NCBI RefSeq assembly: GCF_036002505.1
Contig: NZ_DASYTH010000096.1
Location: 3,201-67,200 of the forward strand
Direction of reading: 5' to 3'
DNA: 64,000 nucleotides
DNA from: DASYTH01 sp036002505
GTDB taxonomy: Bacteria; Actinomycetota; Actinomycetes; Mycobacteriales; Pseudonocardiaceae
The number at the start of each line of letters is the position of its first letter. The stretch's first letter is position 1. Below, one piece after another: positions 33,182-40,954 of this stretch. A program made the translations under genes and the position numbers. The notes below the pieces were generated by a model. That model made no database searches, was not told the DNA's origin, and saw nothing but the letters and a program-made list of their open reading frames with translations.

Positions 33182-33197
33182 GTTCGGTATTCCGAAC
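33182..33197. promoter_or_regulatory. candidate arabinan-regulon operator (site 2)
   Basis: GTTCGGTATTCCGAAC, a palindrome with one mismatch, starting 28 bp after the -10 element exactly as at the GH51 promoter. See sites at 2575 and 34254. Confidence 0.7.
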
Positions 33198-33225
33198 GGC
33201 TCACCCCTGCTGAGGAGGAGCGCTG

Positions 33226-34188
33226 ATGCAACGAGGTCTCGTCGTGGCCGCGCTGATCGCGGTGGTCATCCCGGTCGTGGTTCCGGGTGTGGCGGCGGCG
33301 GAGTATCCGAATCCGGGTCAGGTGACGGGTTCGATCAACGTGCACGACCCGGCCATGGTCCGGGCCGCGAACGGTGCGTACTTCCTGTTCTCGACCGGAA
33401 ACAACCTCCCGATCCGGACGTCCGCCAACCGCGTCGCCTTCGCCAACGCCGGCGTGGTGTGGCCGAACGGCGCCCCGTGGACCACGCAGTTCACCGGCGG
33501 CAGCGCCAACCTCTGGGCGCCGGACATCTCGTTCCACAATGGACGGTATTACCTGTACTACGCCGCCTCGTCGTTCGGCTCGCGCAACTCGGCGATCTTC
33601 CTGGCCACCAGCACCACCGCCGCACAAGGATCCTGGACCAACCTCGGCATGGTGTGGCAGACCAGCAACGCCAACGACTACAACGCGATCGACCCCAACC
33701 TGGTGGTCGATTCGGCCGGCCGGTGGTGGCTGTCGTTCGGCTCGTTCTGGACCGGCATCAAGATGATCCGGATCGATCCGGCCACCGGCAAGCAGCACGC
33801 CGGCGACCGGACGCTCTACGGCATCGCGCGGCGGCCGTCGAACGGCGGCGCGGTGGAGGCGCCGTTCATCGTCGAGCGCAACGGTTTCTTCTACCTGTTC
33901 GTGTCGTTCGACCTGTGCTGCCGGGGAACCAGCAGCACCTACCGGGTCATGGTCGGCCGGTCGACGTCCATCACCGGGCCCTACGTGGACCGCGCCGGCG
34001 TGGCCCTGACCAACGGCGGCGGCACCGAGATCATGGCCACGCACGGCAGCATCGTCGGTCCCGGCCACGAGGCGGTGCTGCCGGACACCGACAACTGGCT
34101 GCTGGTCTACCACTACTACACCTCGACGGGCAGCCGGCTCGGGATCAACTTCCTCGACTGGAGCGACGGCTGGCCGCGCGCCTTCTGA
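33226..34188 (+). CDS. secreted GH43 endo-alpha-1,5-L-arabinanase
   Basis: 320 residues, a single GH43 domain, the usual length of secreted endo-arabinanases. Signal peptide about 1-25 (VVAALIAVVIPVVVPGVAAA). Catalytic aspartate D41 in VHDPAM, the pKa-modulating D156 in AIDPN and the acid E211 in VEAPF are all present, with SANLWAPDISFHNGRYYLYY and the late HGSIVGPGHEAVLPD calcium/active-site region typical of AbnA-type enzymes. GAGGAGGAG precedes the ATG. It cuts the arabinan backbone to oligomers that the transporter just downstream can take up. Confidence 0.93.
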   Translation: MQRGLVVAALIAVVIPVVVPGVAAAEYPNPGQVTGSINVHDPAMVRAANGAYFLFSTGNNLPIRTSANRVAFANAGVVWPNGAPWTTQFTGGSANLWAPDISFHNGRYYLYYAASSFGSRNSAIFLATSTTAAQGSWTNLGMVWQTSNANDYNAIDPNLVVDSAGRWWLSFGSFWTGIKMIRIDPATGKQHAGDRTLYGIARRPSNGGAVEAPFIVERNGFFYLFVSFDLCCRGTSSTYRVMVGRSTSITGPYVDRAGVALTNGGGTEIMATHGSIVGPGHEAVLPDTDNWLLVYHYYTSTGSRLGINFLDWSDGWPRAF

Positions 34189-34200
34189 CCGCGGTGATCC

Positions 34201-34230
34201 TTGCCGGCCGGCCGGGCGACCGGCTACCGT
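34201..34230 (+). promoter_or_regulatory. predicted promoter of arabino-oligosaccharide transporter
   Basis: TTGCCG (34201-34206) and TACCGT (34225-34230), 18-bp spacing, starting 13 bp after the arabinanase stop. Expected start near 34237. Confidence 0.5.
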
Positions 34231-34253
34231 AAGGTTTCGGATTTTCGGATTAG

Positions 34254-34269
34254 GTTCGATATCCCGAAC
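34254..34269. promoter_or_regulatory. candidate arabinan-regulon operator (site 3)
   Basis: GTTCGATATCCCGAAC, 24 bp after the -10 element and 2 bp before the binding-protein start codon. It matches the GTTCG-N2-AT-N2-CGAAC pattern of the other two sites and would overlap the ribosome landing region. Confidence 0.7.
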
Positions 34270-34271
34270 GG

Positions 34272-35576
34272 ATGTCACCGATGACATCACTGAGTCGTCG
34301 CCGTTTCATGGTCAGCGCCCTGGCGTTGGGCGCCACGAGTTGCGCCGGTTCGGACCTGTACACCGGCGCTGCCACCAAGTTGCGCTACTGGAACCTGTTC
34401 GGCGGCGGCGACGGCGTGAACATGCTGGCCATGCTGGACGCGTTCCGCGCGGCCAACCCGGACGTCGAGGTGGAGGCGTCGACCCTGGCCTGGGGGCCGC
34501 CGTACTACACCAAGCTGGCCATGGCCTCGACCGGCGGCCGGGCGCCCGACGTGGCGATCCTGCACCTGTCCCGGCTCCCGGCGTTCGCCCCGGCCGGCCT
34601 GCTCGATCCGGTCGACCTCGACCTGCTGGCCGAGGCCGGGGTGCGGCCCGAGGACTTCCCGCAGTCCATCTGGGAGCAGGGCCAGCACGGCGGCCGGACC
34701 TACGCGGTGCCGTTGGACACCCATCCGCTCGTCATGTACTACAACGTCGACGTCTGCGCCAAGGCGGGCCTGCTCGACGCCGCCGGGAAGCTGAAGCCGA
34801 TCACCGGTCCGGACCAGATCATCGAGGCCTTCCTCGCCGCCAAGCGGGTCACCGGCGCGCACGGCATGTCGGTGGAGACGTTCGGCCCGGGCGCGGTCAG
34901 CCCGTGGCGGCTGTTCTGGACGATGTACCGCCAGCTCGGCGGCGAGCTCCGGCTGGACGGCCCGAAGCTGGCGATCGACGACGGAAAAGCGTTGCAGGCA
35001 CTGGAGTTCATGCGGCGGCTGAGCACCAGCGGCGCGGCCGTGACCGAAGTGGACTATCAGGGCTCGGTGGCGCTGTTCGCCGCAGGCAAGGCCGGGTTCC
35101 ACTGGAACGGCGAGTGGGAGGTCAGCTCGTTCCTGACCGCCAAGACGCCGTTCAGCATGACCCGCTTTCCCTCCGTGTTCAACGGAAGCGCGGTGGTGGA
35201 GGCGGACGCGCACACGCTGGTGCTGCCGCACCGGCGGGACCGCGGCGGCGCGGCCGAGCGGGCCGCCTACCGGTTCATCGCGTTCCTCCTGAAGAACAGC
35301 GTGACCTGGGCGAAGGGCGGCCACATCCCGGCGTACCGGCCGGTGGCCGAGAGCCAGGAGTACCTCGCCCTGGAGCCGCAGTCGGCGTACCGCTCGGTGG
35401 CCGACGAGGTGCAGCTCGACCCGCCGGCCTGGTTCAGCGGCTCCGGTTCGGTGCTGGAGACCGAGACCGGCGCCGCCTTCTCCACCGTGCTCACCGGACG
35501 CGGCTCCGCCCGGGACGGGCTCGACCAGGCCAAGTCCGCGCTGCAGAAGCTGCTGGACACGCCCAGCCCGGTTTAG
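34272..35576 (+). CDS. CUT1 ABC transporter substrate-binding lipoprotein
   Basis: 434 residues, extracellular solute-binding family 1. The leader has a Tat motif (RRRFMVSAL) and lipobox ATSC. The mature protein has LRYWNLFGGGDGVNMLAMLD, PPYYTKLAMASTGGRAPDVA, YAVPLDTHPLVMYYNVDV and AAGKAGFHWNGEWEV, all typical of oligosaccharide binders. Start is the ATG at 34272 or the one three codons later; no clear Shine-Dalgarno sequence because the operator abuts the start. The shared operator and the arabinanase upstream suggest arabino-oligosaccharides as ligand. No ATPase gene is nearby; a shared MsiK-type ATPase is normal in actinobacteria. Confidence 0.92.
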   Translation: MSPMTSLSRRRFMVSALALGATSCAGSDLYTGAATKLRYWNLFGGGDGVNMLAMLDAFRAANPDVEVEASTLAWGPPYYTKLAMASTGGRAPDVAILHLSRLPAFAPAGLLDPVDLDLLAEAGVRPEDFPQSIWEQGQHGGRTYAVPLDTHPLVMYYNVDVCAKAGLLDAAGKLKPITGPDQIIEAFLAAKRVTGAHGMSVETFGPGAVSPWRLFWTMYRQLGGELRLDGPKLAIDDGKALQALEFMRRLSTSGAAVTEVDYQGSVALFAAGKAGFHWNGEWEVSSFLTAKTPFSMTRFPSVFNGSAVVEADAHTLVLPHRRDRGGAAERAAYRFIAFLLKNSVTWAKGGHIPAYRPVAESQEYLALEPQSAYRSVADEVQLDPPAWFSGSGSVLETETGAAFSTVLTGRGSARDGLDQAKSALQKLLDTPSPV

Positions 35577-35586
35577 CGGAGGCGCC

Positions 35587-36528
35587 ATGGGAACCCAGGC
35601 CATCGCGGTGCGCACACCGCGCGTCCGGCGGGCGGTCACCGAGCGGGCACGTCTGACCCGTGGCCGCTCGGGGATCTGGTTCACCCTGCCGTTTCTCCTT
35701 GCCTACGCGGCGTTTCTGGTGTGGCCGCTGGTGCTCGGGGTGAAGATGAGCCTGTCCAACGACAGCCTCTCCGGCACCGCGGGCGGGTTCGTCGGGCTGC
35801 GCAACTTCGGCGAGGCGCTGACCGACGCCGCGGTCTGGCAGTCGCTGTGGCACACGGCCTGGTTCACGATTCTGTCCACCCCGCCGCTGGTGGTGCTCGG
35901 GCTGGTCATGGCGCTGCTGGCCAACCATCTCACCCCGGCGCGGTGGCTGTGGCGGCTGGCCTACTTCGCCCCGTTCCTGCTCCCGGTGGCCGTCGTGTCG
36001 CTGCTCTGGACCTGGTTGTTCCAGCCGGGTTTCGGACTGTTCGACGGGATGCTGTCCTGGCTCGGCGTCCACCTGAACATCGGCTGGCTGACCGACCCGG
36101 ACGCCGCCATGCCGGCCATCGTGCTGACCACGCTGTGGTGGACGGTCGGGTTCAACTTCCTGCTCTACCTCGCCGCGCTGCAGACCATTCCGCCGGACCT
36201 CTACGAGGCGTCCGCTTTGGACGGTGCCGGCTGGTGGCGGCAGCTGCGCCACGTGACCCTGCCGATGCTGCGGCGCACCACCGTGCTGATCGTGGTGCTG
36301 CAGTTGCTGGCCTCGCTGAAGGTGTTCGACCAGATCTACCTGATGACCCAGGGCGGCCCGAACCACGCCACCCGCCCGGTGATCCAGTACGTGTACGAGG
36401 CCAGCTTCACCGGCTACCGGACCGGGTACGGCACCGCCATCTCCTACGTCTTCTTCGCGCTGATCCTCGTGGTCACCGTGTCCCAGCTGAGGTTGTTCCG
36501 CGCACGCGACGAGGAGACGACGCCATGA
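35587..36528 (+). CDS. CUT1 ABC transporter permease (MalF-like)
   Basis: 313 residues, about six membrane helices. The EAA loop, contact point for the ATPase, is EASALDGAGWWRQLRHVTLP. It begins GIWFTLPFLLAYAAFLVWPL after a basic cytoplasmic start. The gene starts 11 bp after the binding-protein stop (GGAGG before the ATG) and overlaps the next permease by ATGA. Confidence 0.95.
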   Translation: MGTQAIAVRTPRVRRAVTERARLTRGRSGIWFTLPFLLAYAAFLVWPLVLGVKMSLSNDSLSGTAGGFVGLRNFGEALTDAAVWQSLWHTAWFTILSTPPLVVLGLVMALLANHLTPARWLWRLAYFAPFLLPVAVVSLLWTWLFQPGFGLFDGMLSWLGVHLNIGWLTDPDAAMPAIVLTTLWWTVGFNFLLYLAALQTIPPDLYEASALDGAGWWRQLRHVTLPMLRRTTVLIVVLQLLASLKVFDQIYLMTQGGPNHATRPVIQYVYEASFTGYRTGYGTAISYVFFALILVVTVSQLRLFRARDEETTP

Positions 36529-37427
36529 CCACGGTCCTGCGCCCGCCGCCTACCCTCACCGCACCGGCCGCTCCGCCCCGGCGACCCCAGCGGGCCGCGG
36601 TGCTGCGCACCTCCCGGATCGGCACGGCCATCGCGCTCGTGATCGCTGTCGCGTTCGCGGTGCTGTGGCTGATCCCGTTGCTGTGGGCGGTGGACACCTC
36701 GGTCAAGCCGGAGGGCGAGACCACCGCGATCCCGGTCTCCTGGCTCCCCACCCGGTTCACCTTCGACGCCTACCGCCAGGTGCTCGCCGCCGGCCAAATC
36801 GGGCAGTGGATGCTCAACAGCGCGATCACCGCCGCGATCGTCACCGTGCTCGTGGTGCTGCTGTCCAGCCTCGCCGCCTACGGCTTCGCCCGCACCCGGT
36901 TCCGCGGCCGCCGCCTGCTCTTCGCCCTCACCATCGCCGGAATCGTGGTGCCGCCCCAGGTGCTGGTGGTGCCGCTGTTCGCCGAGATGGTCTCGCTCGG
37001 GCTGGTCGACACCTACTGGGGCATCATCCTTCCGCAGGTCGCCGCCCCGATCATGGTCTACATCCTGAAGAAGTTCTTCGACGCCCTCCCGCGCGAACTC
37101 GAGGAGTCGGCGCTCCTCGACGGAGCCAGCCGCCTGCGCATCTACTGGCAGATCGTCATGCCGCTGTCCCGCTCGGTCCTCGCCGCCGTCGCGATCTTCA
37201 CCTTCGTCTTCACCTGGAACAACTTCCTCTGGCCGTTCGTCATCGCCACCGACCCCGACACCATGACCCTCCCCGTGGGCCTCGCCACCGTCCAGACCGT
37301 CTACGGCGTCCGCTACGCCCAGATCATGGCCTCCGTCGTCCTCGGCGCCCTACCCCTGCTGGTCATCTTCGTTCTGTTCCAGCGCCAGATCGTCCGCGGC
37401 ATCGCCCACACCGGCCTCGGAAACTAG
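36525..37427 (+). CDS. CUT1 ABC transporter permease (MalG-like)
   Basis: 300 residues, six predicted helices. The EAA loop is EESALLDGASRLRIYWQIVM. N-terminal Pro-rich cytoplasmic tail, then AIALVIAVAFAVLWLIPLLW. Translationally coupled to the upstream permease (ATGA). It is the last gene of the arabino-oligosaccharide operon; a 30-nt repeat pair fills the 71-bp gap to the convergent LLM gene. Confidence 0.95.
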   Translation: MTTVLRPPPTLTAPAAPPRRPQRAAVLRTSRIGTAIALVIAVAFAVLWLIPLLWAVDTSVKPEGETTAIPVSWLPTRFTFDAYRQVLAAGQIGQWMLNSAITAAIVTVLVVLLSSLAAYGFARTRFRGRRLLFALTIAGIVVPPQVLVVPLFAEMVSLGLVDTYWGIILPQVAAPIMVYILKKFFDALPRELEESALLDGASRLRIYWQIVMPLSRSVLAAVAIFTFVFTWNNFLWPFVIATDPDTMTLPVGLATVQTVYGVRYAQIMASVVLGALPLLVIFVLFQRQIVRGIAHTGLGN

Positions 37428-37437
37428 GTGGGGTGCG

Positions 37438-37492
37438 ATGAATGCCTCATTCACTGCGCTCAGTGCACTGAATGAGGCATTGACTGCATTTC
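37438..37492. repeat. 30-nt tandem repeat pair, ATGAATGCCTCATTCA class
   Basis: Unit 1 begins ATGAATGCCTCATTCACTGC, unit 2 CTGAATGAGGCATTGACTGC, 30 nt apart. GAATGCCTCATTC of unit 1 is complementary to GAATGAGGCATT of unit 2, so the pair can fold as one hairpin. Fills the space between two convergent genes. Confidence 0.85.
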
Positions 37493-37498
37493 TCCCGC

Positions 37499-38119
37499 CT
37501 ACGCTGCGGCGATGGTGACCGCACGGGGCGGGTTCGCGGCCTGCTGGCGAACCGCCTGCAAGGCGCGCCAGGCCGCGGGATCCAGCAGGCCGAAGGAGAC
37601 CAGACCGGCGCCGCGGCGGCCGGCGGCGGCGGCCTTCGGCCCGAGCGCGGCCACCAGGAACTCGATCGGGTCGGCCGTGTTCACGTGCAGGCCGGCATGC
37701 AGGAACCGGACGCCGCGGACCCGGTCGCCCTCGCGGTACCCGGCGGATCGTCCGGCGCACAGGTCCTGCAGCGCGGCGGTGAACCTCTCCAGCTCAACGG
37801 TGGTGGTCGGCGGCATGCCCAGGGTGCGCCGGGCGCTGTTGCCCGTGCCGACACCGCAGACGATCCGGCCCGGTGCCAGCGCGTTGAGGCTGGCGAATGC
37901 GCTCGCGGCGGCCGGCGCGGACCGCAACGCCGGTGAGGTCACCCCGACACCGAGCTTGATCCGGCTGGTCGCCCGCGCACACAGGCCCAGCGCTACGAAC
38001 GGATCTCCGTGCACCATCGGCGTGTCGTAGACCCAGAAGCTGCTGAAGCCCAACTCCTCGGCCCGCACGGCGAGCTCCGCCACGCCAGGGTGGGCGGTGA
38101 CCACGATGCCGGCACGCAC
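37499..38119 (-). CDS. LLM/F420-dependent oxidoreductase-like, C-terminally short
   Basis: 206 residues from a GTG at 38119. The luciferase-like TIM barrel start is clear: ELAVRAEELGFSSFWVYDTP, LGLCARATSRIKLGVGVTSP, GRIVCGVGTGNSARRTLG, IEFLVAALGPKAAAAGRRGA. Family members run about 280-340 residues; here the last third (the C-terminal barrel strands) is missing and the frame ends just before the repeat pair. It is either a short active variant or, more likely, a 3'-truncated gene. It follows the GH3 gene on the same strand with a 41-bp gap. Confidence 0.65.
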   Translation of the reverse strand: MRAGIVVTAHPGVAELAVRAEELGFSSFWVYDTPMVHGDPFVALGLCARATSRIKLGVGVTSPALRSAPAAASAFASLNALAPGRIVCGVGTGNSARRTLGMPPTTTVELERFTAALQDLCAGRSAGYREGDRVRGVRFLHAGLHVNTADPIEFLVAALGPKAAAAGRRGAGLVSFGLLDPAAWRALQAVRQQAANPPRAVTIAAA

Positions 38120-38160
38120 GACGCCTCCACAGCAACAACAGGGACTGGAGAACACCGACG

Positions 38161-40779
38161 CTATGCCCTCCGCGTGGTGATGACCACCTCGGGAAGGGGG
38201 ACGGTGAGCGGCAGCTCGCGGCTTGAGTGTCCGATGTGGAGCGTGAAGGGGCCTGGTTCGGTTCGCCAGGTTCCGTCGGCCCAGTGCTGGAATGCCCGGG
38301 CGGGGAGGGGGATGTGGGCGATGGCCTCGTCGCCCGGTTGGGCGGTGACGACGGTCCAGGCGGCGAGCCAGCGCGGGGGGCGGGTCACGGTGCTGTGCGG
38401 TTTGCTGGCGTAGACCTGAACGGTTTCGGATCCTGGCCGGGCGCCGGTGTTGCGGACGTGGACGGTGACGCCGGTGTGGGTGGGGTGGGCGGCGAGGTAT
38501 TCCCACGTGGTGTAGCCGAGACCGTGTCCGAACGGGAACAGCGGTGCGCGGCCGGCCGTGTCGTACCAGCGGTAGCCGATGGCGAGGTCTTCGGTGTAGG
38601 GCAGGGTGCCGTCGACCGGTGTGGTGGTGGGGAGGCCGTGGTGGTCGGCGGGCCAGGTGACGGGGAGCCTCCCACTAGGTTCGGTGGCGCCGGTGAGGAC
38701 GTCGGCGAGGGCGTTGCCGAACTCCTGGCCGGGGAACCAGGTGAGGAGCACGGCCGGTAGGCCGGCGGCCCAGGGCAGGAGGACCGGCGCGCCGGAGTTG
38801 ACGACCACGACGGTTGCGGGGTTGGCGGCGGCGACGCGCCGGACGAGCTCGTCCTGCCGGCCCGGCAGGGCGAGGGAGGTGCGGTCGAATCCTTCGCTCT
38901 CGACTTCCTCGGTGGTGCCGACGACGACCACGGCGAGGTCCGCGCCGGCGGCGAGCGCGACGGCTTCGGTGATCTCCGCGTCGTCGTCGCTGTCGAGCTT
39001 GGCGTTGAGCTGGAAGGTGACCGAGGCGACGGTGGCGTCACCGAGACCGGCGGCGCTGGCCGGGACGTGCCGCACCACGATGTCGGCGTGGGCTCCGGCG
39101 GCCAGGTCGAGGGGCGCGAGGATCTGCGGCGGGCGCATGAGCCCTTCGACGAAGTCGGCGCCGGGTGGCAGGCCGAGGTGCTGATCGGCGACCACGGTGC
39201 CGTCGACGGTGAGCCGGAAGGCACCGAGCCCGGAGGCGCCGACGAGGTACCGGCCGGCCCGCGGTGCGTGGAGCCGGGTGACGGCCTCGATCGCGGCGAC
39301 GTCGGTGAAGCTCGGGAATGTTGGCCATGGTCGTGGGTCGCCTTCGCTGTCTGTCACCAGACCACTCCTCGGGCAGACCTCGTTCCTCGGCCTACCCTCG
39401 TCGTGGTGGGCCAACTCCCTCGCCCGGCATTCCGCAAGCTCCATGCCGGCGTCGGTCAAGGCGATGTCGCCGAAGGAGGACATCCACGTGTAGGCGGCGC
39501 CCGCGCGGTCTTCGCCCCCGATTTCGGTGCCGTCGGCGGCGAGGAACCGGATCCGGGTGCCGGGTGCTCCGTCCGGGCGCCGCAGCAGGGCCGGGTCGGC
39601 GACCGGTACCCGCGCGCCGGTGCGGCCACCGCGGCCGTACTGGACGGTGACGCCGGGCCCGAGCGCGGCGCGGATGCCGTCGAGCGGCGACACGGTGTAG
39701 GGCGGGAAGACCGTCGCGCTGCCACCGCCGAGGGTGCGGGCGACCGCGGCGTTGGCGCCCAGCACGGCCACCCGGCGCAACCGGGAAATGTCCAGCGGCA
39801 GCAGCGGTTGCTCGCCGGCCACCGGCTCGTTGCGGGCCAGCACGAACCCGGCCGCCGCGGTCGCGCGGATCTCGGCGGCGATCTGTTCCGGGGTCCACGG
39901 CTGGGCCCGGGTTCCCGGGATGCCCTGCAGCGCACCGACCCGAGCGGCGAGCTGGAGCAGGCGCAGGACCTTGTCGTCCACAAGCGACTCGTCGATCTCG
40001 CCGGCGCGGACCGCGGCGATCAGGGCGTCGCCCCAGGGCCCGCGGGGTCCGGGCATGATCAGGTCGAGCCCGGCACCGGCGGTGGCCAGGGACCGGCCGG
40101 CGTACCAGTCGGTCATGGTGAGCCCGTCGAAACCCCAATCCTCCTGCAGAATCTGGCGCAGCAGCGGGGATTCGGTCATCGGGTGGCCGTTGACGCCGTT
40201 GTAGGCGGCCATGACCGACCAGACGCCGCCGTCGCGCACGATGGTTTCGAACGGTGCCAGGTACAGCTCGCGCAGGGTGCGCTCGTCCACGGCGACGTCG
40301 ACGGTGTGGCGCTGGGTCTCGGAGTCGTTGGCGACGAAGTGTTTGACGGTCGCGCCGACGCCTTCCGACTGCAGTCCGCGGACGTAGGCGGCGCCGATCC
40401 GTCCGGTCAGGACGGGATCTTCGCTGAGGCACTCGAAATGCCGGCCGCCGTAGGGGGTGCGGTGCAGGTTGACGGTGGGCGCGAGGAGGACGTCGACGCC
40501 CTTGCGGCGGGCTTCCGCGGCCAGGAGCCGGCCCAGCCGTTCGATGCGCTGCTCGTCCCAGGTGGCGGCGAGCGCGGTGGGGGAGGGCACGTTGGCCGAG
40601 GGGTCGCGCTCGTCCCACGTCCGCCCCCGCACGCCGGCGGGGCCGTCGGAGACGACGATCCGGCGCAGGCCGATGGACGGTTCCGGGTGCAGGGTCCAGA
40701 AGTCGGCGCCGGTGAGGAGCCGGACCTTCTGCGCGAGGGTGAGCCGGGCGAGCCGGTCCCGCAGGGTCGGTTCGGTCAT
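38161..40779 (-). CDS. GH3 beta-glycosidase with PA14 insertion and an in-frame repeat
   Basis: 872 residues, no signal peptide, so it acts on imported oligosaccharides. The GH3 TIM-barrel domain has KHFVANDSETQRHTVD and the nucleophile D224 in GLTMTDWYAG; the second domain has VVVVGTTEEVESEGFDRTSL; a PA14 domain is inserted (about 420-570) and a fibronectin-III-like C-terminus closes the protein. Residues about 444-490 (AECRARELAHHDE, NEVCPRSGLV) are encoded by a copy of a dispersed repeat (39312-39450), inside the PA14 insertion. ATG 40779 starts the conserved MTEPTLRDRLARLTL. Substrate (beta-glucoside, xyloside or galactoside) unknown. Confidence 0.92.
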   Translation of the reverse strand: MTEPTLRDRLARLTLAQKVRLLTGADFWTLHPEPSIGLRRIVVSDGPAGVRGRTWDERDPSANVPSPTALAATWDEQRIERLGRLLAAEARRKGVDVLLAPTVNLHRTPYGGRHFECLSEDPVLTGRIGAAYVRGLQSEGVGATVKHFVANDSETQRHTVDVAVDERTLRELYLAPFETIVRDGGVWSVMAAYNGVNGHPMTESPLLRQILQEDWGFDGLTMTDWYAGRSLATAGAGLDLIMPGPRGPWGDALIAAVRAGEIDESLVDDKVLRLLQLAARVGALQGIPGTRAQPWTPEQIAAEIRATAAAGFVLARNEPVAGEQPLLPLDISRLRRVAVLGANAAVARTLGGGSATVFPPYTVSPLDGIRAALGPGVTVQYGRGGRTGARVPVADPALLRRPDGAPGTRIRFLAADGTEIGGEDRAGAAYTWMSSFGDIALTDAGMELAECRARELAHHDEGRPRNEVCPRSGLVTDSEGDPRPWPTFPSFTDVAAIEAVTRLHAPRAGRYLVGASGLGAFRLTVDGTVVADQHLGLPPGADFVEGLMRPPQILAPLDLAAGAHADIVVRHVPASAAGLGDATVASVTFQLNAKLDSDDDAEITEAVALAAGADLAVVVVGTTEEVESEGFDRTSLALPGRQDELVRRVAAANPATVVVVNSGAPVLLPWAAGLPAVLLTWFPGQEFGNALADVLTGATEPSGRLPVTWPADHHGLPTTTPVDGTLPYTEDLAIGYRWYDTAGRAPLFPFGHGLGYTTWEYLAAHPTHTGVTVHVRNTGARPGSETVQVYASKPHSTVTRPPRWLAAWTVVTAQPGDEAIAHIPLPARAFQHWADGTWRTEPGPFTLHIGHSSRELPLTVPLPEVVITTRRA
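39312..39450 (-). repeat. dispersed repeat copy inside the GH3 coding sequence
   Basis: 139 bp closely matching 40795-40961, in the same orientation. In gene direction it begins GGCATGGAGCTTGCGGAA, where the intergenic copy has GGCATGAAGCTTGCGGAA (TGA stop). It lacks a 28-bp segment containing the CTGGGGC-GCCCCAG hairpin. The reading frame passes through without a stop. Confidence 0.85.
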
Positions 40780-40954
40780 GTTGTGTTCTCTATCTCGGGA
40801 ATGTTGGCCATGGTCATGGGTCACCTTGACTGGTGGGTCACCGGACCGCTCCTCGGGCAGACCGTGTTCCACTGGGGCAAGCCCCAGACCCGGTTCCTCG
40901 GGCCCACATCGTCGCGGTGGGCCAACTCCCTCGACCGGCATTCCGCAAGCTTCA
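40780..40954 (-). repeat. stop-to-start spacer element between LacI and GH3 genes
   Basis: Fills the whole gap. In gene direction it starts with the LacI stop (TGAAGCTTGCGGAATGCC) and ends about 15 nt before the GH3 ATG (ATGGCCAACATTCCCGAG). Contains a hairpin CTGGGGC-TT-GCCCCAG and CCGAGGAAC/CCGAGGAGC modules shared with the spacer element at 58713-58872. A second copy lies inside the GH3 gene. Confidence 0.85.

Noticed and set aside
33226..37427. missing ATPase gene of the CUT1 transporter taken as a defect
   Set aside because: Actinobacterial CUT1 systems commonly share one ATPase (MsiK type) encoded elsewhere, so the absence is normal.
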